DNA of 64,000 nucleotides, from NCBI RefSeq assembly GCF_016808095.1, contig NC_068970.1:10150501-10214500 (forward strand). Direction: 5' to 3'. Both the position numbers and the translations under genes were made by a program. Every line of letters begins with the position of its first letter. The first letter of the stretch is position 1. Shown piece by piece: positions 1 to 11,048 of this stretch. Below the pieces are notes generated by a model that was not told the origin of the DNA, searched no databases, and saw only the letters and a list, made by a program, of their open reading frames with translations. The stretch comes from Vigna angularis (Eukaryota > Streptophyta > Magnoliopsida > Fabales > Fabaceae).

Positions 1-127
1 TCATCGCACATACCCAAACACAAAACACAAACAAGTAGGGTGAGCTAACATGCAACAAATCATTTATAAGACATGCATAATTACTTCGATACAAACATCA
101 TATAATAATTATGTCAGACACCCTCAT

Positions 128-334
128 ACCATCGTACCACAATTCCTATTGAACACTCGTCCCACAATACCCAATAAACACCAAAATACCCAATAAACAC
201 CAAAATACCCAATAGACACTCATTCCATAATACCCAATAAACACTCATTAAACCTCGTCCCACAATACCCAATAAACACCAAAATACCCAATAAACACCA
301 CTATACCCAATAGACACTCATTCCACAATACCCA
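128..334. repeat. Imperfect short tandem repeat, 18-20 bp unit
   Basis: Units of the form ACCCAATAAACACCAAAAT are repeated with small changes (ACACC/ACACTCATT endings). The open frame seen here on the minus strand arises only from the repeat and has no protein-like composition. Confidence 0.75.
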
Positions 335-412
335 ATAGGCACTTATCCCAACGATATTCAATAGGCACTTATCCCAACGATATTCCATAGGCACTTATCC
401 CAACGATATGTT
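335..412. repeat. 26-bp tandem repeat, three copies
   Basis: ATAGGCACTTATCCCAACGA plus six bases recurs starting at 335, 361 and 387, almost identical each time. Confidence 0.85.
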
Positions 413-455
413 GATGAGCGATACAACGGAAGGTTTTTCACTTGTGATGTCATTC

Positions 456-650
456 TTAGTCCCCTCACTATGTCCAAAACCGGCACATAGACCAGGACAT
501 TCTGCCCTCCATACCATTCATAATGTTAGTCCCCTCACTATGTCCTAAACCGGCACATAGACCAGGACATTCTGCCCTCCATACCATTCACAAGGTTAGT
601 CCCCTCACTATGTCCTAAACCGGCACATAGACCAGGACCTCCTGCCCCTC
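456..650. repeat. 70-bp tandem repeat, nearly three copies
   Basis: TTAGTCCCCTCACTATGTCC starts at 456, 526 and 596, giving an exact 70-bp period. The third copy diverges after about 645. The unit also contains CCGGCACATAGACCAGGAC. It lies inside the LTR-like block, so it is probably an internal tandem array of that element. Confidence 0.88.
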
Positions 651-750
651 TCACCACATAATTCATCATTCTCTACTTGAGACTGATTGATTATTAGAGT
701 ATCAGGATAACCTCCAACTTCATGACCCTCAACATCAACATATACGCACA

Positions 751-952
751 TACCATGTCATTACAGAATCTCTCCACGAAACTCATACAATGCTCACATT
801 CCTTAACTCATATTATACCATTACGAAATCTACCCATAATCCTCATACACATACCATGACATTACAGAATCTCTCCACGAGACTCATACCATACTCACAT
901 TCCTCGACTCATATTATACCCTTACGACATTTCCCCATAATACTCATACATG
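751..952. repeat. ~101-bp tandem duplication
   Basis: A unit starting TACCATG, with CATTACAGAATCTCTCCACG inside it, begins at 751 and again at 852. Both copies continue through a matching CTCACATTCC...CTCATATTATACC stretch. Confidence 0.75.
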
Positions 953-1914
953 TTCAGATGCATAAATTCAAATCAAATAAACTTCAATCATTTCAGAAAT
1001 CATACAAACTGAATATATTCCAACAAGATATATTACATGATAATTTAACAGTACATAATCTGTACACAAGATTTAAGTTAAAAACTTGTCGAGGAGACTT
1101 CCAGGAAAGAGAGGTGCGTCACAATGGACAACTTAAGTACCAAGTCTTTCCTTAGCCAAAGTGTTCCTCAACTAGTTTTTAACAAATTTCTTATTAACAG
1201 ATTCAAAACAACAGCATATAATATTTACACCGAATATCAATATAGATAAACATACAGTAAGCATTAACAATATTCATACATAATTTCAAGACATGAATAG
1301 TAATAAAACAGTACTAAATCATAATATAAAAGCTTAGAAAGATTAGCTCCCCTACCTCTATTCCAGATTCCTCTTGATCTGAATTTATTTCCCCGAAACC
1401 CTTCAGAACCTCTACTCTTCTTGCAACTAAAAATTTCTCCCTAGCTCTTTCTTCTCTATTTCTTAAGCTCTCACTTGATTCCTCTTTTCTTGGTGCAAAA
1501 TACCCTTCCCTCCCATGGCTATTTATAGTTAAAAAAAATTACTATTCATTAATATTTTAATATTATTTATTATTTTAATATTATTTAAAAATAATATTTC
1601 AATCATTTTCTTACCAAATCTGATCCTAATTTCTACCTACTACTTTCTTCCATGCTAAGGAATCTTAATGCTGAAAATTTATTTTTACTATTTACTTTTT
1701 ACTATTTACTATTCACTTTTTACTATTCACTATTCATTTTTTACTATTCGATTTTCTTAAAAAAAAAATACTAAATAAGTTATCAAAAATTTTAACCTCT
1801 CCTTCTAAAATTACTATAATTTTATATTCAAAATATATATTTTTCTATCCATTAAAATTATTATTACTAATAAAATGCTAAAATTTACTATAAATATTTT
1901 TCATGGGTCTTACA

Positions 1915-3789
1915 ATAATCACATTAATATGTGGCCATAACATATATTATTATATACATAATATTATGTAAAAGATTTTGATTTTGAGAAAGAATAAGTG
2001 AGAAAGGAGAGTTGAAATGAAAAAGAATTTGTGAGTTGCGTATATTTTTACTACTTTATTTTCTTTTATTGTGCTGGGTACATTAAGATTCCTTTTTATC
2101 TGTATAAGACATTGAGGTGATGAGTTTTAGATGAGTCAGATTTTTAATAAATTAGATTTATTTTAAGTTTATTTTAAAATATATTATTTTTTAACTTAAT
2201 ACAACTTAAATACATATTGAGTTTTATTCATTCTAAAAACTCATCGTAAACATGTAATAAAACAAATATAACATAGATTTCCATCTCAAAACAAGTAAAT
2301 TTTACACATAACTCTAGAAATTTGAATCCTATACAGCCATTAAAACTAACTATAACTACTAATATAAATAAATATTTAATCATTTTTTAAGTACATTAAT
2401 GTTTGGAAATCGGAAGTTAATCTAATTTTGGTCTTTTAAGTTTATAATGTATTATTCTAATCCCTTAACTTAGAAAAAGCTTTAACAAATAATTTTGAGC
2501 AACTAAAAGAATAATCTTTAAACTAATTTTAGTTAAATGTGAAACTATGATGGTATTTTTAAATTTTATTATAGACACACTAATAGAATTTCTTAAATTT
2601 ATTACACGTAGAGAAAATTTCATTTACTTACTTCAGGAATTAAATTACCATTACAAATATTTTAGTTTTAAAATAATATATTGACGGTGAATTTAATAAA
2701 TTAAAATAATAATTAAATTTTAAAATATGTGGAATAAAAAGAATAAAAGAACAAAATGGAACAATTCATTTATGTATGTTAGCCACTTAGAAAAAGTACA
2801 CTGTGAGTCTATCGTAACTTGTTGTATACAAATTCTACATAATATTTGTTTAAGAACATTAATAAATAAATGTTTATAAAATGTATGATTTAATTTATTA
2901 ATTTATTGTTATATTTATGTATTATTTTAATACATGAATAACTATAAAAAAATTAGAAATATATTTAAAAAAAAAAATAAAAGTAAATGTATATTATAGG
3001 TAAATGCAATTTTTCAAGGAAAATAAATTAATTAATTGGATTTAATAAAATATTATATTCTACAGTCACCTGTAGGTGGTGAGCGGGGAGATATATCCAA
3101 CGGTTCAGAAAGTTGGTGCATCGATGAGACCATACTTTCCTGCAAAAAGATCCTGAAACTAATTTTACTATTTTCATATTCTCTTCAATTTTCTTTTCAT
3201 TTTTAACTTTTATTTTATTTTTATTCATTTATTTTAATAATTTTGTCTTGAGTGGCATACAAGTTGAGAAAAGTTATTCGTTAGGGAACCAACTTCTTTT
3301 TCTTTTTTATAATTTTGTAATATTTGAATCTTTATAATGTGAAAATTACTCATAAAAAAACAAGAATAAATTTATTTTAAAGTTTTAAAAAATATTTCCC
3401 AATAATAAAAATATATTATTAATTTATCTATTATTATATTTTCCATATTTTCATTAATATTTCTTTAAATTAATGAGTCACTATTTTTTATATATTTATA
3501 ACAATGATTATGCATATAACTCACATAACCAATTGCATCAGTACTATAAAAGTAATATTTAATAAGGATGAGGGGAAATTGAGAATGATAAGGCCTTTGT
3601 TAGAATATAAAACAAATAAAAGTTGTCTCCTAAGATAAGCAAGAATGAAAAGTTGATTTTTTTTTTAATAAATTCACATGACCACACCTACATAAAATGA
3701 CATTAAAAACTTATAAAATAAGCTATTTTTATAATTAACTTTATTTTAATTAGTTATATAATTTACTTTATTAAAAAGTTTATTCCTTG

Positions 3790-3830
<41 letters not shown>

Positions 3831-4104
3831 TCCCATACTGTTTTTTCATAACAAAAAATATTTTAATACACATAAATTTATTATATTTATTATGATGCCG
3901 TACTTGAATGGCAAATAAATAATTTTCTATGGTAATAATATTTTGAATTATTAACCATCTAAACTGGTTGTTTTATTAATTATTAATTATTATTATTATT
4001 ATTATTTTCCTTATCCTTATGTATGAAAAATCAAGTCCAATACAAGAATACAGCCTTTACAAGTAATCATCCATTGCAAACAATATAATAATAACTGTTA
4101 TAAT
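1915..4104. other. AT-rich intergenic DNA
   Basis: No gene could be supported on either strand. Short open frames here (for example 3028-3228 minus) have low-complexity Lys/Ile/Asn-rich translations. Contents are poly-A/T runs and one (AT)n microsatellite. Confidence 0.6.
3792..3829. repeat. (AT)n microsatellite
   Basis: Uninterrupted AT dinucleotide run of about 38 bp. Confidence 0.95.
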
Positions 4105-4649
4105 TAGGGCTGAGGACAGTATACTAACTGTACCAAATTATAATTAATTATATTTTTAATAAACTATATAAACTAAACTACACTGTATTGTTTAAGAGTT
4201 CAGTTTTTAAAAACTGAACTTATATCAATTAATTAATAACTGAATTCAACTGAATTTTGCATTGAAAGATTAAACATGCTATCAGCTATATTAGTTACAT
4301 AAATAATTATTTTCTTATACTCTATTGGTTGTTATACATTTTATAACCTTACTAGAAATATTGATGGGTTGTTATGCATTTTATAAATTTTTTGTAAATA
4401 TCGAAAGATTATGAACTTAAATAATTGTTTACAATATTAATAATATTAATAAAGATCAAGACATTACAATTTCAATTCCGTTTAAATTATAGGTTAATTT
4501 ACTTAACAAATTCAATTGGTGTTTAAATCCAAATGTTAAAAGTTCACTGTGCTTCATATTATTTTTTTTATAATCTTAATTATTTTCCAAATAAGGCAGT
4601 GAATAAATTGGACAAATAAAGTAGATATTCTTCTTGAAATACTATTTAT

Positions 4650-4760
4650 TTTATTATTTTAAATATAAAAAAATATCTTTAAATATACCATTTTGTTATT
4701 TTAAATATAAAACAATATATTTCAATATACCATTTTATTATTTTAAATATAAAATAAACA
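4650..4760. repeat. Short AT-rich direct repeats (~40-49 bp period)
   Basis: TTATTTTAAATATAAAA recurs three times before the Pack-MULE insertion point. The small open frame across it is a by-product of the repeat. Confidence 0.6.
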
Positions 4761-4763
4761 GTA

Positions 4764-4772
4764 TTTTAAATA
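4764..4772. repeat. 9-bp target-site duplication, left copy
   Basis: TTTTAAATA directly precedes the left terminal inverted repeat of the Pack-MULE. The identical 9-mer follows the right end at 5902-5910. Confidence 0.8.
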
Positions 4773-5901
4773 GGTTTAAACTCTTTAGTTGTTCCTGTGG
4801 GGTTTTCCCATTTTGATCCCTTCTTATTAGAATCTCCAATTGAATCCTTATAAGTGGTAATTTGAATCAATTGAGCCCCTGCCGTTAAATTTAGTTAACG
4901 GGGTTAAGTTTTTGCACAGGTGGGAGGATGACGTGTTAATTTCTTTAAAGGTGGCATGTTTAGAGTTGAAACGTGGCATGGATTAGGCCTTTATGCGTGG
5001 AATTATGTAAAATGTAATAATATAAAATTAGGGAATTCTAAAATGGGATTTAGGGTTCAATCAAATTGAATTTGGGATTCAATTTGGGAATCGAAGAATG
5101 GCCTTGTGTGAAGGCACTGAGTCCTTGCTTAATGGTTGCACTTCCAATATCCACAACCTCACTCTGAGAAGGAGCTTGATAGTTGATGTTCCCAAACCCT
5201 TTGATCCGTCTATTGAGATCAGCAGAAGCCGAAGACAGTGGCTTGCTGATGTTATCATCTGCAGAAAATATAGCAGAAATAGTCTCTTGAGCAGTGTCTC
5301 TAACAACCTTGTTGAGTGCATCGCCTTTCAGAGGATCCAATTGACCCTTGTATTGTAACAAGGGTCGAATTACCACTGAATGTCTCTACATTTCCCTTCT
5401 AAACTCTACACCACACTTTCCAACCGCATACTTGATCAATCTCAAAGCCTGTCAAATGCAAACCAACACAATGATCGGAATCTAATTTCAATATATTTTA
5501 TATTCATATTCCAGGGAATAGTAATAACAATGATAAATTAAAAGTTGCATGCGTACCTTGTTTGACGACGAGGCTTTTATTGTCGAGGCGTTTAAGGATG
5601 AATTCTGAGAGCTCCTTGACGATCCAAAATTCAATTTGATTGAACCCTAAATCCCATTTCAGAATTTCCTAATTTTATATTATTACATTTTACATAATTC
5701 CACGCGTAAAGGCCTAATCCATGCCACGTTTCAACTCTAAACCTGCCACGTTTAAAGAAATTAACAAGTCATCCTTTCACCTGTGCAAAAACTTAATCTC
5801 GTTAACTCAATTTAACGGCAGTGGCTCAATTGATTCAAATTATCACTTATAAAGACTATGAGAAAACCCCACATAAATAGAGACATCTAAAGCTTTAAAC
5901 C
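4773..5901. mobile_element. Pack-MULE (Mutator-like, non-autonomous) carrying MTV1 gene fragments
   Basis: The element is 1129 bp. Its terminal inverted repeats are about 300 bp (4773 to about 5073) and 278 bp (5624-5901), both beginning GGTTTAAA when read inward, and they stay similar throughout with scattered mismatches. Shared landmarks are the GTGGGGTTTT block, TTTTTGCACAGGTG, GAAACGTGGCATGGATTAGG and ATTTAGGGTTCAATCAAATT. A perfect 9-bp duplication TTTTAAATA (4764-4772 and 5902-5910) identifies the Mutator superfamily. The interior holds a captured host gene fragment (separate entry) and no transposase, which is the definition of a Pack-MULE. It is inserted within an older hAT-type element. 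Confidence 0.87.
5095..5625 (-). pseudogene. Captured MTV1-like (ENTH domain) gene fragment, two exons with retained intron
   Basis: Minus-strand exon A (5625-5557) encodes a peptide containing IVKELSEF and LKRLDNKS. A GT donor follows, then an intron to a CAG acceptor. Exon B from 5448 encodes ALRLIKYAVGK, then YKGQLDPLKGDALNK, DTAQETISAIFS, NRRIKGFGN and ATIKQGLSAFTQGH. These match the end of the ENTH domain and the following linker of MODIFIED TRANSPORT TO THE VACUOLE 1, a clathrin adaptor-type protein of the trans-Golgi network (recognised from memory). An in-frame TAG at 5386-5388 replaces the Gln of the usual REMQRNS context, so it is broken. The retained intron shows DNA-level capture, not retroposition. 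Whether the segment is transcribed is unknown. Sequence after FTQGH no longer looks like MTV1 and merges into the inverted repeat. Confidence 0.85.
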
Positions 5902-6249
5902 TTTTAAATAATATCATCCTCCATTCCACAGTTTAAAGTTTATAATTATATATTTACCGCATTTTGAAACTCACAATAAACTTATGTTTGTATGCAAAAT
6001 TTAGTTTAGATACATATTTTAGTTACGCCTTTTTTTTTTTAAAACCAACATTATGCTTATGTTTGAATGGATAGTATAGTTCAGTTATTAGTTAATTAAT
6101 ATAAATTCAATTTTTTAAAATTAAACTATAAAACAATACAGTTTAGATATTATATTATATTAACTAGTTCAATTTTTTTTAATTTATTATAATACGATTA
6201 ACTATAATTTAATATAATTTAGTTAATTTTACCCGACCCTAATTATAAT

Positions 6250-7476
6250 TGAATTGGACCTTTTCGTCCAACATATAATTGCTCATAAAATGAGTTTAGT
6301 CAATTTTCAAAATCTGTTTTGCAGATTGAGCATAAAATATGTTAAATTTATTTTAAAAAGGATGAATATAAGAGAAAACAACCATAAGTTCAGACTGATT
6401 ATTTTTGAAAAAATAATTTTTGCTTAAAAAATTTAACCAATAATAATTGGTTAATATAAGTCTAATATAATATTTTGAGATGGATGGTTATATCCATTTT
6501 TCTATTGTAATTTGTAAATAAATATTATATGTATTATGTTGGAATCAAATAGTATAAAATATTTGATTTTATTTCGCATTCAGTTTTAAATACTATGTCT
6601 TACAAGTAGGGAACACCAGTATTTATTAGCAAAATTTGTTTGGTTTATGTTATATGAAATTTTAAAAATCAAAATAATTTTATTTAATTATTACTGAACC
6701 CCTGTTCTTTTATATTTAAATCATTGACTTTGTCCAGTTAATTCTGATTTTTAAATTTAAAAATAACTTGATGCTCTGTCTGGTCACTGTTAAAAAAATT
6801 ACGTACTGTATGATACTCCAATAATGATTTTTTAAAAGAAAAAATTTGATGCTGAGAATGAATACTGTTTGATTTAAAACTGCACATCATCCAGTTCAAT
6901 TATGAGCTGTAGGATCCAATCGCCATTAATCAGTCCTTCTTTGATTGGATGGGGGACCATAACATTTCATAAATTTAACGGTCTGTCATCTTCTTTTATT
7001 TTTTAATCCATGTGATTCATAGTGCTAGGTAGGTATACTTTTTTATGCAATAAATAAATAATTATGGTATATAACATTAAATATAATAAGACACTAAAAA
7101 AATATTATTACAAAAAATACTTAAATATTTGAAAAAATAAAGTACACTAAAATGATAGATAAGGTTAACAAAAAAATAGTTTACTTACAAAAATATTTAT
7201 TGTGGAATGAGTTGGGGTTACATTCTCCTGTCAACTAGGAAATGAAACCCAGTTGTGTAAGATTCCAAATTCAAGAGGTTAACTAATTTGGCAAATTTCT
7301 TAAAAACAAAAGGCAAAACTAAAAAAGACAAGAACATTTGTAAGAATAAAGCTTGATTACATGTAAATTTTCATTTACAGACAAGGTATCTGATTTGAAT
7401 ATATTGAATACAAATTTTTGGTAGCATAAGAAGTGGTGTTGCTAATTAAATCATATATGTATAAATTATATGTACC
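6250..7476. other. AT-rich intergenic DNA
   Basis: No gene, repeat array or inverted structure could be supported. The last few hundred bases are the 3' flank/UTR of the LC8 gene, which ends at 7477 on the minus strand. Confidence 0.55.
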
Positions 7477-7661
7477 TTAATCCAGAGCTTTCTTAACTTT
7501 GGTCTTGAACAGTAGAATATATAAATTTTCCATTGAAAAATAAAGAAAGCAGCCAGTTGAATGTGTGACGAATGAACCAAAATTTGAGCCTACAATGCAA
7601 TGCCAGACAGGACCATACCCTTTGTCAAATTCCTGCACATGAACATACCAGGAATAAATTG

Positions 7662-7692
<31 letters not shown>

Positions 7693-9196
7693 ACAAACAA
7701 ATTTATCACCGGTTAAAAAAGTAGATGAAGGAAACACTATATTTTATAGATCTTGCTGACCAAATATACGAACAAGCCAACCCTAACTCTATTTGCACAT
7801 GGGTTAGGCTCTGTATAAGTCATTAATTGAAAAATGCACCTTTTTAAGACAAAAATAATCCATGATTAGGTATAATATTAGGGGTACGAGGGTTTGACAC
7901 ATGGGGTGTTGGGGAGCTTTGTAATTAGGATTTTATCTTGACAAGAGACTCCACTTTAGCCTATTTGTCACAGGTGCTTGCTATTGGACCAGGACCAGGA
8001 CCAGATTCAAATACTCTATTTCTATCCAATAAACAAGAAACTAAGAGAGACACAAAATGTCAACATATGATTCGTCTAGTCGGTTTTCGCCATTAATTCT
8101 TTCTGTGGGGTTCATTCAACTTCAACCGTTCTCAATCATCCAACAACCATAGTCCCAAAACGAACACCCACAAAAATAACCTCAAATCACTTCTCAGGTT
8201 TTCTCCTCAAACTCTATTCAATAACAATACCAAGGTATGGGCGCCACATTTGTAAAGATATTCTAAATGTTTATTTAGTTTATATAATTTGTACAAAATA
8301 TTTCTTTTTTATTTTTATTTTTAAAAGTAATATCTATTTTAATCCGTGGACATTACTTTAATATTTTAGTCCACATAATAATTTTTTTTAATTTCCCCAT
8401 TTAAATTCAAATGAATTAAAAGAGATTAGAAATTATATGTATATAAATTGCTCCTAACGTAAGTATAAGATTAAAAGGTTAAAGTTAGTCTATCATAAGA
8501 TCAAACAAGTCATTAAACAATTTCTAAATCTACGTGTAGATAAAAAGAAGATAATGTGTTTGATTAAGGAATGCAGATGAACTGAAATGGGAGGATAAAA
8601 TCAAAGCGTACCTTCTTTACGTTATGAGCGATGTGTTTTGCGCTAAACTTCTCCAAGCTATCGAATGTCCTTCTCGCACAACGAAACGCGTGCAGTTGCA
8701 TGAAGGACGGCATGTCTGAGACCAAAACCTTTACATGAAGATAGGCAGCCACAGAGGAGAATGTTTCGATGTGGGACACGGACTTTCGTGCCTCGACCAT
8801 TTCCGCCACCGCAAAGTGTTTCTCTATGTGGGACACTGATTTTCTTCCATCTTCAACCGTGATTCCTCTTGCTGCGGGTGATGCGGCTGTCTCAACGAAA
8901 GATACTGATTTTCTCCCCTCGACAAATCCTCCCGCAGGTGATCCTAACTCTAAACAAGAAGTTGATTTCCTCGCCTCCACAAATTCTTCCCCTCCACCTC
9001 CAATGTCCACGTCTCTGTTACCATTACCACCACCATTAAAAACTCGAGTTCTCGAAATCTTGTGCAACCAACTGCGTGAATTGGATTTCTTGTCCTGCCC
9101 CACACCATGCTCCAACTCTTTCTTCCTCTGATTTCCTATGCCACCTTTGTAGATGTACATGAAGCCTCTCTTGTGTTGCTTTTCCTGGTTAGCCAT
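7477..9196 (-). CDS. Dynein light chain LC8-type protein with repeated RKSxS N-terminal extension
   Basis: Two exons, 9196-8612 and 7632-7477 (minus), joined in phase 0 across a GT-AG intron of about 980 bp, give 246 residues. Residues about 152-246 are a complete DLC/LC8 domain: [16 protein letters not shown], then [35 protein letters not shown] and [11 protein letters not shown]8 proteins are dimeric hub proteins that bind short linear motifs in partners. Flowering plants lack dynein heavy chains, so a motor role is not expected. Animal LC8 is about 89 residues; the extra 150 residues are basic and low-complexity, with four RKSxS motifs at residues 76-80, 94-98, 118-122 and 137-141, each followed by a Glu. 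The start is the first ATG of the open frame, and TATA-like stretches lie upstream. Domain identity is secure; biological role is not inferable. Confidence 0.9.
7663..7702. repeat. (AAAT)n microsatellite in the LC8 intron
   Basis: About nine AAAT-type units, ending in AAAC variants. On the coding (minus) strand this is a TTTA run a few tens of bases upstream of the CAG acceptor at 7633, where a pyrimidine-rich tract would normally be. Confidence 0.9.
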
Positions 9197-9440
9197 TTCT
9201 GAGACACTCCTCTAAGACTAAGACTAGATGAATAATAATTGGACTAGATCCAACTGGGACTAATGAAACATCGAGATACGTAGCAAATATATATAAAATG
9301 TTTGGGAGGGTATGTAACTATGTATTTGGAATCACGAGCAGTTGGAAGAGCAATTATTATAATAATGGTGATTGGGAAGAAGGTGACATGTTACGAAGGC
9401 AAACCCATGTGTGTGTGCCTGCGGTGAAGGAAAGGCAATG

Positions 9441-9448
9441 TTATATAT
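9441..9448 (-). promoter_or_regulatory. Candidate TATA box of the LC8 gene
   Basis: TATATATA in a CTCTATATATAAC context on the minus strand, about 245 bp upstream of the ATG at 9196. A second TATA-like stretch at about 9288-9297 is nearer the ATG, so which is used is uncertain. Confidence 0.4.
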
Positions 9449-9449
9449 A

Positions 9450-11039
9450 GAGAGATAATAGTTTTACCCAAGATTTGATCTTGTGGTTTAAAATGAAAAA
9501 TAATAATGAGCATTGTGGTGTGGGGCTAATGATTAGTCTCTGGGGCATATTTGTCTGGCAGTGAGTTGCTGGTAAACATGGAAGCATGGATGGACCCCTA
9601 CCCTTCTCACCGTCTCTGTTTGGTAACCCCCATAAAATGGTCACTGTCTAGTATCTGATACTGTGTAGTCTCAAAACCTACCCCTCCCTCATCATCATCA
9701 ACATGCACCAACACTTTAAACTTATTGGGTGGACATGCTTTGACGGTTAAGCCAACAATCAATAACGACCAGGTCACTTGTGCTTTAACATATTTACGAG
9801 AAAGAGAGTGATAGTTTGGTAATTTCTGGTAGGTTTTTTTGGATACACTCTAGCACACCATATGTTTATGTTGTCATTTTTGGCCCTTCCTTTTCGTCTT
9901 CCTCGCCTCGCTGAGGTAGATTCACCCAATCCTCTCTATTAAATTATATACATGCACCTAAACTTCCTCAAAAACAAATGTGTGAACAGTGCTGCAACAC
10001 GTATCACCATTTACAACTTGTCTAACCATCTAATCATCGACCCCTCTATAAATAATTAAGATAAATACAACGTCAAAATAACTGTTAGTTACACCAAAAC
10101 GAGTGCTCAAATTGTGTAGTCAACGTAATAGCTATTTTGAAATAGAACAACACATTAAAAAATAATCCAAATTCTCTACTCTTCCTTTTCTATTCAACTT
10201 TTTTGTCTCTATCTTTAATTAAATAGTATTTTTACCCTGTTTACGCATATATGTGCTGTAAGTAGAATTAGCTGTTTAATATTTTATGTTTTCCTTACCA
10301 AGTGGTGGGAAGATTTTTATTCCACAGTCCAATTATAGTATGATGAAATTCTTAACCTATGTGATAATTATTTTAGAATATTTATCCTTATTGTTTTTAA
10401 TTCATTAATAATGTAAAAAAACTGAACTGGAAAAGTATGAAAATCTAACGTCACAAATTTTAGTGGTTTTAAAATATGCTTTATTCTCTTGTGAAAATTC
10501 TTTTATTCACTAAAAAAAATTGATAAGTTTTAGATTTAGTCGCTCTTTAATAATCTAATCCTTGTATTTAGTAAATTAGTATAGGTTTCTGGTCTCCCAA
10601 AAACTATTTTTAAAGACTTTGAAAAAATAAATTTTACTTTTCATATTTTCATAGCCTAATTTTAATTTCTTTTACTTTATATTCATTATCCATTTTCACA
10701 TAAAATATTTTACTAATTACGAAGTCCATTCAATTGAAAAAATTATCTATCTTATACAAAGGAAGCACCGAAGGTTTCAAGAAATTGTCATATGATCACA
10801 AAAACATGTTAAATATTATATGGCAAAAAAATGAGTGAGCTCAAGACACGTCGATAATTTCCATTAAACACCTAATCCAATCCAAGCACTTATGATGGCA
10901 CAATGGTGATCTGTGTATAATGTAAAACACACTATCTTTCCTTCTCAAATATCAATACACCCATGCACTGTTAATGCAGACAATACAAAATCTCCATCGT
11001 ATTACAGGAAGATCAAAAGCTGAAACAGTGAATAACCAC
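9450..11039. other. Intergenic DNA
   Basis: Moderately AT-rich. No coding region, RNA gene or repeat could be supported. Confidence 0.5.
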
Positions 11040-11048
11040 AGAACAAAC

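Larger units (their letters stand above)
1..1914 (-). mobile_element. LTR-like retrotransposon sequence, minus orientation, running off the window start
   Basis: Read on the minus strand, this block begins at 1914 with TGTAAGACCC, a typical plant LTR start (TG). It is followed by an AT-rich U3-like stretch and then a TATA motif CTATAAATAG (plus positions 1519-1528) before a C/T-rich leader. Further in lie three families of tandem repeat (26, 70 and about 101 bp, listed separately). The other end is outside the window, so the LTR length and any coding part are unknown. The phrase GGAGGTCCTGG is shared with the LTR-like block at 48.5-50.0 kb. No gag or pol coding is visible. Solo LTR versus full element cannot be decided. 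Confidence 0.5.
4105..6241. mobile_element. hAT-type non-autonomous transposon, interrupted by a Pack-MULE
   Basis: The left end at 4105 reads TAGGGCTGAGGACAG and the right end at 6241 is the inverted form (...CCCGACCCTA). The inverted similarity continues inward for about 170 bp, with shared motifs such as ACTGTATTGTTT and ATTAATAACTGAA. Flanking 8-mers are GTTATAAT (4097-4104) and ATTATAAT (6242-6249), 7 of 8 matching, as expected for the 8-bp hAT target duplication. No transposase is visible. Removing the nested Pack-MULE and one copy of its duplication leaves an original element of about 1.0 kb. The ends resemble those of the element at 11857-13329, so the two are likely one family. Confidence 0.75.

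Noticed and set aside
114..317. 67-codon minus-strand open frame
   Set aside because: It is a direct translation of a short tandem repeat (Val/Tyr/Trp/Gly periodic pattern), not a protein.
456..650. CRISPR-like appearance of the 70-bp repeats
   Set aside because: Units are directly adjacent without unique spacers, and the genome is eukaryotic.
5098..5358. Plus-strand open frame over the Pack-MULE interior
   Set aside because: Shadow of the minus-strand MTV1 fragment, whose frame is the recognisable one.
8769..9131. Plus-strand 120-codon frame opposite the LC8 extension
   Set aside because: Antisense shadow of the repeated RKSxS region; no independent exon context.
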